From DATGEP01 sp035310125 (GTDB lineage Bacteria; Chloroflexota; Ktedonobacteria; Ktedonobacterales; JADMIN01), in the NCBI GenBank assembly GCA_035310125.1, contig DATGEP010000019.1:1-64000 (forward strand): a stretch of DNA of 64,000 nucleotides, given 5' to 3'. This document shows, piece after piece, positions 35,436 through 44,966 of this stretch. Below the pieces are notes generated by a model, which worked only from the letters and a program-made list of their open reading frames with translations, searched no databases and was not told the origin of the DNA. Position 1 is the stretch's first letter; each line of letters begins with the position of its first letter. The translations under genes and the position numbers were made by a program.

Positions 35436-35992
35436 ATGCGTCTCGGTCTGGACTATCACATCTTCCAGAACGTCAGGAGATCGGACCTCGCGTCGAGCAG
35501 GGCGAGCCGCGCGCCCGTGGGGGACCAGACCGGTGCGGTCCCGCTGCATCCCGTAGCCATAAGAACCAAAGATCGCCACGTCCATCCATCTGACAGAGCA
35601 TACAGGAGCCGTGAGCGGCGCTCGCCTTGGCTTGCGGCGTGCGCCAGCCTGGTGATACGATACCACTGTATAGGGTATGGTTCCTGCTACATCAACGACA
35701 CTCACGGCACTCACGCACTTCAACGCTGGCGCACTGGAGCGTCTGAGCATTCTTTATTTCTATGTACGCTTCCTCCGCTGCCCTCCGCGCGGAGCTGGCC
35801 TGGCAGATGCTAAGGTGTTGTTGAGGTTGGAGGTTGCGGCAGCGCCTTCTCGCCAGGCACCGCCACACTCCTGGCAGGTCGTGGCGATGGGCAGGAGGCT
35901 TGTCCGCGCGAGGCCGAGGCACACGAGACATACCACACAATCCCACACGGAAACCGTACCAGCATAAACAGCATACCGAGGAGGGATGGGCG
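35436..35992. other. 557-bp interval upstream of the nucleotidyltransferase fusion
   Basis: It should hold the promoter of the 35993 gene, but no clear -35/-10 pair was found on the plus strand. A possible minus-strand zinc-ribbon ORF (35760-35948) is listed separately. Nothing else was recognised. Confidence 0.4.
35760..35948 (-). CDS. Possible short zinc-ribbon protein
   Basis: A 62-residue frame from GTG 35948 with CVVCLVC near the N terminus and CQECGGAW at about residues 25-32. That is two CxxC knuckles spaced as in a zinc ribbon, followed by a Ser/Thr/Asn-rich tail. No good ribosome-binding site precedes it. It is antisense to the leader of the next gene. The Cys spacing is the only evidence. 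Confidence 0.3.
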   Translation of the reverse strand: MWDCVVCLVCLGLARTSLLPIATTCQECGGAWREGAAATSNLNNTLASARPAPRGGQRRKRT

Positions 35993-38485
35993 ATGAAGGC
36001 CGTCGTAATGGCGGGCGGCGAGGGGTCCCGCCTGCGCCCGCTGACTGTGACGCGACCCAAACCGATGGTGCCCATCGTCGGACGCCCCGTCATGGAGCAC
36101 ATCCTCAATCTGCTCAAGGCGCATGGCATCACCGATGTCGTCGTCACGGTGCAGTATATGGCCAGCGCGATCGAGGACTACTTTGGCGATGGCAGCCAGT
36201 TTGGCATGCACATCAACTACTCGCGCGAAGAGGTCCCGCTTGGCACGGCGGGCAGCGTCAAGAATGCCGAAGAGTTTTTGGATGAGCCGTTTCTCGTCAT
36301 CAGCGGCGACGCGCTCACGGATTTCGACCTCGGCGCCATCATCAAATACCACCAGGACCATAAGGCGCTGGCGACGTTGACGCTCGCGCACGTCGCCAAT
36401 CCCCTCGAATATGGGGTCATCATCACCGATGACACCGGACACATCCGCCAGTTTCTGGAAAAGCCGAGCTGGGGTGAAGTTTTCAGCGACACAATCAACA
36501 CGGGCATCTACGTCCTTGATCCGGTCATCTTCTCGTATTTCGAGAAAGATAAGCCCTACGACTTCAGCCAGGAGCTGTTCCCTTATATGCTGCAGAAGGG
36601 CGATCCCATCTACGGCTTCGTTGCCGAGGGCTACTGGTGCGACGTGGGTAATCTGGCAGAGTACATGAAGGCGAACGCCGACGTGCTCCAGGCCAAGGTT
36701 AAAGTACAGATCCCCGGCACCGATATGGGTGGCGGCGTCTGGGCGGAGGAGGGCGTTGAGATCGCGCCGGATGCCCAGATTTTCGGTCCCGTGTACCTGG
36801 GGCATGACTGCAAGATCAAGAGCGGCACCATCATTCACGGCCCCAGCTGCGTCGGACACTATACCATCGTGGACGACCGGGCACAGATTGACCGCAGCGT
36901 TGTTTGGAGCAATTCATACATCGGTGAGCGGACCGAGCTGCGCGGCGCGCTGGTCGGTACTTCTACCAGCGTCAAGAGCAAGGCAGTCATGTTCGAGGGC
37001 GCTGTGGTGGGCGACCACTCGGTCATTGACGAAGGCGCCATTATTCAGCCCGGCGTCAAGATCTGGCCGAACAAAGAGATTGAGACCGGGGCCGTCATCA
37101 CCAGCAGCATCATCTGGGGATCGCAGGGCCGCCGCTCCCTCTTCGGGCGCTATGGCGTCACCGGCCTCGTCAACGTGGATATCACGCCGGATTTCGCCGC
37201 GAAGCTGGGCGCGGCGTATGGCGCTGTGCTTCCCAAGGGCGCCGTCGTCTGTGTCAACCGCGACAACCACCGCACGCCACGCATGGTCAAGCGGGCTATC
37301 ATCTCCGGCTTGCCTTCCGCGGGCGTCAATGTCTCTGATCTGGAGACTGTGCCGCTGCCTGTGGCGCGCTATTATGTGCGCACGACTGATGCGGCGGGTG
37401 GTGTGCATATTCGCCTCTCGCCATTCGATCAGCGTATCGTGGACATCAAATTCTTCGATTCAACGGGTCTTGACATCAGCACGAACACGCAGCGCAAGAT
37501 CGAAAACCTGTTCTTCCGTGAGGACTTCCGGCGTGTCTACCTTGATGACATCGGACAAATCTCGTACGCACCCGCCGTCAATGACCGCTACATCGCGGCG
37601 TTCCTGCGCGCCGTGGATATCGAGGCGCTGCGCAAGCGGAAATATCGCCTCGTCGTGGATTACGGCCACGGCGGCAGTGTCGAGGTGATGTCTCCTGTCT
37701 TCAATGCCATCGGTGCGGATGTCATTGCCCTCAACGCCACGCGCGATCCGACACGCTATTCACGCACCGCTGAGCAATTCGACCGCGATATGCAGATACT
37801 CGCATCCATCACGGGAACGCTCAAGGCGGACCTGGGCGTGCGCATTGACACCGGGGGCGAGAAGATCTTTGTCGTGGACGACCATGGTCAGCAGGTGGAT
37901 GGCGGCAAGCTGCTCGCCGCAATGGCGGAGCTGGTGCTGCGGGGACGCGGTAGCGGCACTGTTGCGGTACCCGTCACGGCGCCGAGCGTGGTGCAGAAAG
38001 TGGTCGAGCGGCAGAAAGGCAAGGTCGTCTACACCAAAGTCATGCCGCAGGCGCTCTCTAATGCCGCGACCAGCCCCGGTATGGTTCTCGTCGGCGATGG
38101 CGCGGGTGGCTTTGTCTTCCCGGAATTCCACCCCGCCTTCGATGGCATGTACGCCATAATGAAGCTTCTGGAAGCCCTCGCCCACTTCGATACGGCGCTT
38201 TCTGAGGTGGTGAGCAAGCTTCCCCCCTACTATCTTATTCGCACGCAGGTCAACTGCCCGTGGGAGTACAAGGGCAAGGTGATGCGTATCCTGAGCGAGC
38301 AGTATCGTGAGCAACGTGAGGAGCCGATTGACGGCGTGAAAATTGACCTGGGTGAGGAGTGGGTGCTCGTGCTGCCCGACGCCGACCGCCCGCTCTTCCA
38401 TGTGCTGGCGGAGTCGCGCTCGCGCGACGCGGCGCAGGCGCTGGCCGACAAATATGCCCGCGTCGTCAGCGGTCTCCAGCACTGA
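35993..38485 (+). CDS. Mannose-1-phosphate guanylyltransferase-like protein fused to LbH and mutase-like domains
   Basis: 830 residues. Residues 1-235 are a nucleotidyltransferase (MAGGEGSRLRPLT, K-P-M-V-P, ISGDALTDFD, EKPSWGEVFSDTINTGIY). Left-handed beta-helix repeats span about 250-370, and a phosphoglucomutase/phosphomannomutase-like domain about 380-830. The mutase phosphoserine loop (TASHNP type) reads CVNRDNHRTP (420-429) without Ser, and the metal loop DGDxDR reads RIDTGGEKI (about 617-625). The mutase site is thus degenerate and this part is probably regulatory or structural. Such three-domain fusions are known in cyanobacteria and Chloroflexota. The nucleotide (GDP or UDP) is not certain. 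GAGGAGGGATGG precedes ATG 35993. Confidence 0.85.
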   Translation: MKAVVMAGGEGSRLRPLTVTRPKPMVPIVGRPVMEHILNLLKAHGITDVVVTVQYMASAIEDYFGDGSQFGMHINYSREEVPLGTAGSVKNAEEFLDEPFLVISGDALTDFDLGAIIKYHQDHKALATLTLAHVANPLEYGVIITDDTGHIRQFLEKPSWGEVFSDTINTGIYVLDPVIFSYFEKDKPYDFSQELFPYMLQKGDPIYGFVAEGYWCDVGNLAEYMKANADVLQAKVKVQIPGTDMGGGVWAEEGVEIAPDAQIFGPVYLGHDCKIKSGTIIHGPSCVGHYTIVDDRAQIDRSVVWSNSYIGERTELRGALVGTSTSVKSKAVMFEGAVVGDHSVIDEGAIIQPGVKIWPNKEIETGAVITSSIIWGSQGRRSLFGRYGVTGLVNVDITPDFAAKLGAAYGAVLPKGAVVCVNRDNHRTPRMVKRAIISGLPSAGVNVSDLETVPLPVARYYVRTTDAAGGVHIRLSPFDQRIVDIKFFDSTGLDISTNTQRKIENLFFREDFRRVYLDDIGQISYAPAVNDRYIAAFLRAVDIEALRKRKYRLVVDYGHGGSVEVMSPVFNAIGADVIALNATRDPTRYSRTAEQFDRDMQILASITGTLKADLGVRIDTGGEKIFVVDDHGQQVDGGKLLAAMAELVLRGRGSGTVAVPVTAPSVVQKVVERQKGKVVYTKVMPQALSNAATSPGMVLVGDGAGGFVFPEFHPAFDGMYAIMKLLEALAHFDTALSEVVSKLPPYYLIRTQVNCPWEYKGKVMRILSEQYREQREEPIDGVKIDLGEEWVLVLPDADRPLFHVLAESRSRDAAQALADKYARVVSGLQH

Positions 38486-38690
38486 GCTTCACGTTTTGCG
38501 CTGAGAGCTGCGAGACGGTCCAGGGTTTTGCCCGCGAAACAAGTGTATGTCTTGCGCATTGACCTTCTTCCACGTTGATGCGCCAAGCGTGTTGCGACTG
38601 CACGACACGCGGGGGTAGAGTGGCTTGCATAGACAGCCCTATGCCACACGCGCGTACTATATTGGCCCGGGATGAAGGTGCAGGTGAGAG

Positions 38691-39890
38691 ATGGCGCGCT
38701 GGGCGAGCATGCGCGTGCTGCCTAACAAGCTCGGCAAGCGAGCGCGTGTGCTGCTGCTCGCGCTCGTACTTGTCGGAGTGGTCGCCGCGGCCATCGCATA
38801 CAGCCAGCGCTCGGCCATTCGTGCGCTTCTGTCCAGCTCGCACTATGTTGGCGGCAACCCGACCGTCACGCGCTTGCATCTGCCAACCGGCTTTTCTGCG
38901 ACGGTCTATGCATCGGGCCTCAACGGGCCGCGCTTCTTTGCGTTCGGGCCGGATGGCACGGTCTTCACCACCGAGCGCGGGACCGGGAGCATCGTGGCTT
39001 TCGGGCCGCCCGATGCCTCCGGCAAAGCCAGCCGCCGCACGGTCGTTATCACGGGGCTTGATGATCCCACCAGTGTCGTGTACTTTGGTGGCGCTCTCTA
39101 CGTGGGTGAGCAGAATGCGGTCACACGCATCGCGCTTGGACCTGATCTGCGTGCGGCGGGCAAACAGGACATCGTGCCGAACCTGCCCACCGGCGGCCAG
39201 CATACCACGCGCACGGTGCTCATCGGCCCGGATGGCATGCTGTACGTCTCTATCGGCTCAACCTGCAACAATTGCGTGGAGACGGACTCCCACCGCGCCG
39301 CCATCTGGCAATATCACCTGGACGGTAGCGGCGGCCGGCTCTACGCGCGCGGCCTACGCAACGCCGTGGGTCTTGCCATCAATCCCTGGAGCTCGCAGAT
39401 CTGGATCACGGTGAACGGGCGCGATAACATGGGCGACAACCTGCCGCCCGACACCCTATATGCGCTCCAGGACGGCGGCAATTACGGGTGGCCAGTGTGC
39501 CAGGCCGGCACGATCATTGACCCGGATCTCGGCCATCCCGGCGATTGCAACGGCGTCGTCCAGCCGCTCGTCAATTTGCAGGCGCATTCCGCGCCGCTCG
39601 GCCTCGCGTTCTACAACAGCGGCGTATTCCCTCAGCGGTATCACGGTCTCTTCGTGGCGTACCACGGCTCCTGGAACCGCAGCGTGCCGATCGGCTACAA
39701 AGTTGTCTTCATCCCGCTGGATGCCAGCGGCAACGTTGCCGGGCCGCCGCAAGACTTCGCCACCGGCTGGCTCCAAAACAACGACGACGCCACCGGGCGT
39801 CCCGTCGGCGTAGGAGTCGGCTCGGATGGCGCTCTGTATGTGAGCGACGACAAGTACGGCGCCATCTATCGCATCACGTATAACACATAG
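38691..39890 (+). CDS. PQQ-dependent sugar (glucose/sorbosone) dehydrogenase-like protein
   Basis: 399 residues with an N-terminal membrane anchor (about 17-40, RARVLLLALVLVGVVAAAIAYS) and an outward six-bladed propeller. Family motifs include GLNGPRFFAFGPDGTVFTTERG, GLRNAVGLAINPWSSQIWITVNGRDNMGDNLPPD, GGNYGWPVC and AYHGSWNRS. The catalytic His of soluble glucose dehydrogenase is not located with certainty (GGQHTT is a candidate). The Cys pair CNNC may form a disulfide. No PQQ biosynthesis genes adjoin it. ATG 38691; 38709 is an alternative. Confidence 0.82.
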   Translation: MARWASMRVLPNKLGKRARVLLLALVLVGVVAAAIAYSQRSAIRALLSSSHYVGGNPTVTRLHLPTGFSATVYASGLNGPRFFAFGPDGTVFTTERGTGSIVAFGPPDASGKASRRTVVITGLDDPTSVVYFGGALYVGEQNAVTRIALGPDLRAAGKQDIVPNLPTGGQHTTRTVLIGPDGMLYVSIGSTCNNCVETDSHRAAIWQYHLDGSGGRLYARGLRNAVGLAINPWSSQIWITVNGRDNMGDNLPPDTLYALQDGGNYGWPVCQAGTIIDPDLGHPGDCNGVVQPLVNLQAHSAPLGLAFYNSGVFPQRYHGLFVAYHGSWNRSVPIGYKVVFIPLDASGNVAGPPQDFATGWLQNNDDATGRPVGVGVGSDGALYVSDDKYGAIYRITYNT

Positions 39891-39906
39891 ACGGCCCGAA
39901 AGCTTG

Positions 39907-40170
39907 TCACTGCGCGCCGCCGGCTGCCAGCGCCGCGCGCAGCGTGCGATCCGGGCACATGCCGGGGAACGTACGCTCGTAGCAGACCATACAATAGTCA
40001 CCCTCGCGGGCGTCATTCTCCTCGCCCGTCCCGTAGTACGTGATGGTGTGAGGGTCACACGCCAAATGGCCGCAGGGACGTAGCTTCGTCGTCTCTTCCC
40101 GATGCGGCAGCGCATACGGAAACTGCCCGATGTAGCACTCTGGCGTGTGCTGAGTATGGTCTTCAGTCAT
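39907..40170 (-). CDS. Small Cys-rich putative zinc-binding protein
   Basis: 87 residues from ATG 40170, which has AAAGGATGG about 8 nt upstream. An ATG at 40200 overlaps the preceding stop and would add ten residues. The motifs are PECYIG, LRPCGHLACDPHT, YCMVCYERTFPGMC. The six Cys and two His could bind one or two zinc ions. It follows the helicase-nuclease fusion without a gap, so it is likely part of that operon. No family recognised. Confidence 0.6.
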   Translation of the reverse strand: MTEDHTQHTPECYIGQFPYALPHREETTKLRPCGHLACDPHTITYYGTGEENDAREGDYCMVCYERTFPGMCPDRTLRAALAAGGAQ

Positions 40171-40199
40171 AGGGCAAACCATCCTTTTATGGCATGTCA

Positions 40200-43100
40200 T
40201 TATGCGGGACAGATCAAGAAGAATGGGCAGGTTGGGCAAACCATCGGGTCCGGCTTCGGCGGATAGGCGCCGCCGCGCATACCCGCCAGCAGCTCATCTA
40301 ACCGCTCACGCAGCCGCTCCAGCTTCCGGCCCTCAAGCCGGATAGATCCCGTCTCTCCGGTCGTAAGATTCTGCTGCTGAAGCTCTGGCCGCGCGGGACT
40401 CGCACTCTGCTGGGCCGCCAGCTCGTAGAGCAGCGTCCGCAGATCAGCTTGCTCCATCTCGGCGCGACCAATCCGGTGCCGCACGATACGAATTGGCGCT
40501 TCCTCGCCTCTCGCGCGTGCCGTACGCGACGCGCGACCATTTGTTCCGTCGGGACCGTCTCGATGCTCCACGCGATCGAGCGTCACCGTCACCTCCTGGT
40601 CGCCCACGCGCACCGTCACCCCTGCGTCATACTGGGTCCGCAGCTCCACGGCCCGCGCTTCCGAGATCTGGCGCCACGAGCGCTCGACAATGGCCTTCCC
40701 GTGATGCCGGTACACCTCCAAAAATGGGTCGGGTGCCGTTTGGTACGCCTCGTTCACACCTGCCATCACCGAGGCTTGCTCGCCGTCTCCCAGACCGCTG
40801 ACCTCGCCGCGCTCGCGCTCCAGGACTGCCAGCCACCGCTCTTCGAAGAGCTTGTGTGCCTCCTCCAGCGAAACCGTTCCCGCTTCACCAGCCACGGACG
40901 ATTCAGTCCGCATATGGAGCGCGTCCAGCGTTTCGTGCAAAGCATGCCGTAACGTCGCCAGGCCCACCTCGCGCGTGCGCAAGCGGTAGAGATACCGATA
41001 GGCATACTGGCGCGGGCAGCGGTTGTACGTCTCGATAGCGGAGATGGAGACCGGCGTACCGTCTGGCGCGGGCGCGCCCTCCTCGGGGCCAGCCGCCTGT
41101 TGTGTAGAGGCTTGGGCCAACGCCGGAGCATCCCAGCGTTCGCGGCGTGGGCGATCACCCAGTCGTGCCTCGATAGGCGCGAGAAAAGGCGAGGGGCGGT
41201 AATGCATGCGGCCATACATCTCCGCTCGGCTCAATATCAGTTCGTCGCGCGCGCGTGTCATTGCCACATAGAAGAGGCATGCCTCCTCAGTCAGATGAGC
41301 TTCGGCTTCGCTGGCCGGCGCCGGAGTATGCGCGACGAGCGCCGGAAGCGGTGCGCTGGTGCCGCGTCGCTGGATCGGAAAACGCCGATCCACAAGTCCC
41401 GGCAGATACACAACCGGGAACTCCAGCCCTTTGCTTCCATGCACCGTCAACACCCGCACACCGTCTTCGGTATCGCCGCCAAGCTCGTCCGCGTTTGCGC
41501 CCGCCTCCTGGCGTAGCGCCGCCACGATACGAACATAGTCGAGGAATCCAGCCCAATCCGCCCGCATCCCAGCGCCAGCTTGCGTGTTCTGCGCCTGTCG
41601 CCGGTCATCGTACGCGCGAGCCAGCGCGAGCAACTGCGCCATTGCGCCCGCTACCGCCCGCCGTTCGCCAGGAGCGCCGGCGTCAAGCAGATGGTCGCCG
41701 ATGCTGGTTAACTCGAAAACGTATCGCGCCAGCCCAGTGGCGACATCCGGCGCCGCGTGGAGCTCCGCTAGGGTCTCTCGGAGCGCGGCCATGCCAGCGT
41801 ATCCCGCGGGCGAGATGCCAGGCAGATCCGGCGGCAGCGAGCGCATGAGGATGACCGGCGATACGTGCCGCGCGCGCGCGGCAGCCAGGAGCGCGCGTGC
41901 CTCGGCGGCGGTGAAGGCATGATCCGCCAGATTGCCGGCCCGCAAAATCCCCATACCGCTCAGCTCGACAAGCAAGGAAAGCACTGCCAACACATCTTTG
42001 ATCTCGACATGCTCCAACATCGGTACGGCCAGCCGTGTTCGCACGCCGGCCGCCTGAAGTGCCGCCGCGACCTTCTGGCACTGCCGCCGCGTTCGGCAGA
42101 GCACCACTTGCGCACGCAATGGTCGCCCGCTCGCTTCACGAGCGCGGATGGCTTCCACCAGCCCGGCCAGCTCCGCCGCTTCATCCGGTGCGATGGCAAG
42201 AGTGATCGTTCCATCACCACCGCGCACGGAGTGTAGCGGCTCATGCGACTGCGCGCCGCCGTCGAGCCGGGCGCTGGCCAGCGCCGCCGCCGCATCGAGG
42301 ATCGCGGGATGTGAGCGGTAATTCTGCCGCAGCGTATGAATCCGCGCGGTAGGATACTCGCTGGCGAAGCGACTGAGGTTAGCCGGCGACGCGCCACGGA
42401 AACGATAGATTGCCTGGTCGGCGTCGCCAACCGCCCAGAGCGGACCGGACTCACCCGCGAGAGTTTGCAATAGCACACCCATCGCCCGGTTGATGTCCTG
42501 AAATTCGTCTACCAACACATGCTGGTAGCGCATTCGCACTTCGGCTAGCACATCGGGATGCTCCCGCAACACTCGCACGGCCAGACGGATCATATCGCCG
42601 AAATCAGCGTCACCGCGTGCCTCCAACGTCGCCTGATACGCGTGGTATATCTCCGCTACCTCCGCCGCTCGCTCCGCCACTCCTCGCTCCTCCGCCGTAC
42701 GAGCATCCTCACGCATACGTGCGGCGATAGCGGCATACTCATCCGGCTCGCAAAGCTCGTCCTTGGCGCGCGAGATGGCCGCCAGCAATGCTGGGAAGTG
42801 CATAGCGGGAGCGGACAAGGGTTGGTAGTGCGCGAGCCGCAGCGTGCTGGCTAGCTCCCGTAGCAGGAAGTAGCCGTCGGTTTCGCTGACCAGCCGGAAA
42901 TCGGGACGGAGGCCGGCGTTCGGCGCGTAACTGCGCAACAGATCGCCGCAGAACGCATGGAGCGTAGAAATTGTCGGAAGCGCGATGCGCCCCTCGTCGC
43001 CAGCGCGCGCGGCCCCAAGGAGCTGATCGAGACGCTCGCGCATCTCGCGTGCTGCCTTGTTGGAGAATGTCAGCGCCAGAATCTGGTGCGGCGGGATGCC

Positions 43101-43907
43101 GCGCTCCGCCACGAGGTAAGCGACACGCGCTACTAAGGTGCTGGTCTTCCCTGTTCCTGGGCCAGCAACCACCAGCGCGGGTGTCTCTGATTCGGCGGCC
43201 GCGCGCTGCCAGGAATCGAGCGTAGCGACGCGACCGCCTCCGTTGCTCGCTCGCGGGTGCTCGCTTTCGGTCGCAGTAGCGGGCGTGAGCAGCGCCCCAA
43301 GCTGTCGAAGCAACACATCTTCTGAGACGCCGAAGTAGTCCGCCAGCGCGCGAAGGCGCCTCGGCGCTTTAATCCCCGCCCCGCCGCTCTCTCGGTACGC
43401 GGCGAGTAATCGAGCGGGCGGCAGCAGGAGTGTGGCGGCAAAGATATTGGCTTCGCTCTCACGGCGCGCCCGCGCGCTGTAGGCTTGTCCCGGCCGCAGG
43501 GTCTCATCCGTCGCGCTGAGAGGATCTATCGGCGTGTCCAGGTCGCGGTCGTCGCAGTCTTCCCGCGCGCTCAGGTCAGGTGGCGCGTCGCTACCAGATA
43601 GCTCTGCACTATACGACGCGGTGGTATCATTCCGCCGGTGCAGCACGTAGTGTCCCAGCTCATGAGCCAGCGTGAACTGGCGGATCGGCCTGGGCAACCC
43701 GGTCCGCAGGTAGATGACGTTCTCGCCGGGCTCCAACCAGCCGAGCACACCGTGGCGCTGCGCCTCTGGGTTGAACAGGAGCACATCTACCCCTAAGCGC
43801 TCGGCGAGTGTGTCGAGAGGGGTCGCGGCAGAGAGTAGCTGCCCATCGCTCGCAAGCAGAGTGAGTAGACGCTCGGCGGCGAGATGGGGACGCTGCAAGT
43901 CCTCCAC
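40200..43907 (-). CDS. ImmA/IrrE-type peptidase, UvrD helicase and RecB-like nuclease fusion
   Basis: 1235 residues from GTG 43907 (AGGAG upstream; TACAAT -10-like at 43973-43968 on the minus strand). Residues 1-205: ImmA/IrrE-like zinc peptidase with HELGH (82-86) and the downstream Glu in RRESEANIFAATLLLP. Residues about 225-880: superfamily 1 helicase with AGPGTGKT (248-255), VDEFQD, GDADQAIYRFRGA, RQNYRS, TVHGSKGLEFPVV and YVAMTRARDEL. C-terminal about 250 residues: PD-(D/E)XK nuclease with a 4Fe-4S Cys set (NRCPRQYAYRY and CPTCPFFLIC), as in AddB/Cas4 nucleases. All three active-site signatures are present. A repair or defence role is inferred. Confidence 0.85.
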   Translation of the reverse strand: MEDLQRPHLAAERLLTLLASDGQLLSAATPLDTLAERLGVDVLLFNPEAQRHGVLGWLEPGENVIYLRTGLPRPIRQFTLAHELGHYVLHRRNDTTASYSAELSGSDAPPDLSAREDCDDRDLDTPIDPLSATDETLRPGQAYSARARRESEANIFAATLLLPPARLLAAYRESGGAGIKAPRRLRALADYFGVSEDVLLRQLGALLTPATATESEHPRASNGGGRVATLDSWQRAAAESETPALVVAGPGTGKTSTLVARVAYLVAERGIPPHQILALTFSNKAAREMRERLDQLLGAARAGDEGRIALPTISTLHAFCGDLLRSYAPNAGLRPDFRLVSETDGYFLLRELASTLRLAHYQPLSAPAMHFPALLAAISRAKDELCEPDEYAAIAARMREDARTAEERGVAERAAEVAEIYHAYQATLEARGDADFGDMIRLAVRVLREHPDVLAEVRMRYQHVLVDEFQDINRAMGVLLQTLAGESGPLWAVGDADQAIYRFRGASPANLSRFASEYPTARIHTLRQNYRSHPAILDAAAALASARLDGGAQSHEPLHSVRGGDGTITLAIAPDEAAELAGLVEAIRAREASGRPLRAQVVLCRTRRQCQKVAAALQAAGVRTRLAVPMLEHVEIKDVLAVLSLLVELSGMGILRAGNLADHAFTAAEARALLAAARARHVSPVILMRSLPPDLPGISPAGYAGMAALRETLAELHAAPDVATGLARYVFELTSIGDHLLDAGAPGERRAVAGAMAQLLALARAYDDRRQAQNTQAGAGMRADWAGFLDYVRIVAALRQEAGANADELGGDTEDGVRVLTVHGSKGLEFPVVYLPGLVDRRFPIQRRGTSAPLPALVAHTPAPASEAEAHLTEEACLFYVAMTRARDELILSRAEMYGRMHYRPSPFLAPIEARLGDRPRRERWDAPALAQASTQQAAGPEEGAPAPDGTPVSISAIETYNRCPRQYAYRYLYRLRTREVGLATLRHALHETLDALHMRTESSVAGEAGTVSLEEAHKLFEERWLAVLERERGEVSGLGDGEQASVMAGVNEAYQTAPDPFLEVYRHHGKAIVERSWRQISEARAVELRTQYDAGVTVRVGDQEVTVTLDRVEHRDGPDGTNGRASRTARARGEEAPIRIVRHRIGRAEMEQADLRTLLYELAAQQSASPARPELQQQNLTTGETGSIRLEGRKLERLRERLDELLAGMRGGAYPPKPDPMVCPTCPFFLICPA

Positions 43908-44161
43908 ATGGTCTCCTGAGGTATGGTTACATCCTGGGGTGTAGATCGAAACGCCGCTGCCGCATTGTACCATATTCGAGCGGGCGGCCAGCCCGCGCGG
44001 CATCGCCGCGTCGTCGGTCCCGTTCCGCTGGGTGCGCCTGGCACGAGGCATGGGAGATGTGGTGGCTGCCAGCGCGGCAGAGCTAGCCTGCCTGTGTGAT
44101 ATACTTCTCCGGAGCGGGGCGCGCCAGCGGTACGGATTGTCGCCAGCCCCGAGGAGCACTT

Positions 44162-44803
44162 ATGCAAGCGGATGAGGTACTTTCGCGAGCCAGATCGGCC
44201 AATGTGCCGCCCAACTGGAATGTGTGGCCGTTGCGCCGCGATGTCGTCTTGCGATCCGCTCTGGGATGGATTGTGACCGGCATCGTCGGGGTGGCCATCT
44301 TTACAGCGGCCGCCGTGGCGACGATTCCTGGAAACTTCACGAAGGGCAACGGCAGCATTGTGCTGACGGGCCTTGTACTGATCATTCTCGCCGTCGCGGG
44401 TTTCGGCGGACTCGGTGTCGCCGTCTACGATTTCTGGCGGATCGCGCACACGGAGAGCTTCCTGCTGATCGTGACACCAGAAGATTATGTGAAAGTGGAG
44501 CCACGCGGGATTACACATGTCCCCATGGAGCATGTCGCGAACGTCACGCTGCGTGGAGTCAAGGCTCCCGCCGAGCGCGACCTTGAAGCGCAGCGCGGAG
44601 GATACAGCGTTACGTCGCACATGCTGGGCACCTGGGTGGGCAACTTTGGAAAGCCGCGGGTAGCGCCATCCCTGGCATTCATAGACACCCGAACGAATCA
44701 AGAAATTGTGGTGTGTACCGACAACACATTTGATGAGATGATCGTGGTGGAGGAGATTCTCTTGATCCACGCGAAAGGCAAGGAGCGTACGTACACCGGT
44801 TAG
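44162..44803 (+). CDS. Membrane protein with PH-like domain
   Basis: 213 residues. Two transmembrane helices (about 34-56 and 65-90) precede a soluble part (SFLLIVTPEDYVKVEPRGITHVPMEHVANVTLRG...) with the strand pattern of bacterial PH or YdbT/DUF2244-like domains. GAGGAG precedes ATG 44162, and a TATACT-like -10 lies at 44100-44105. It is divergent from the helicase fusion gene. Function unknown. Confidence 0.65.
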   Translation: MQADEVLSRARSANVPPNWNVWPLRRDVVLRSALGWIVTGIVGVAIFTAAAVATIPGNFTKGNGSIVLTGLVLIILAVAGFGGLGVAVYDFWRIAHTESFLLIVTPEDYVKVEPRGITHVPMEHVANVTLRGVKAPAERDLEAQRGGYSVTSHMLGTWVGNFGKPRVAPSLAFIDTRTNQEIVVCTDNTFDEMIVVEEILLIHAKGKERTYTG

Positions 44804-44966
44804 GGCCGGTGGTGGCAACCGCCTGCGCGGCTGCCGAATGCGCACGCGCGATGAGGGCGGCGCTCGCCGGGCCAGCAATCATTCTGGCCGTGCGGGGTCG
44901 CCTTTCGTGTGTCTCCATGACAGATGACGCATCAGCTCGTATTGACTGACTGGGAGGAGTCTTTCC

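Noticed and set aside
35810..36859. Long minus-strand ORF opposite the nucleotidyltransferase fusion
   Set aside because: It is antisense to a well-supported protein, low in hydrophobic periodicity, and has no recognised domain.
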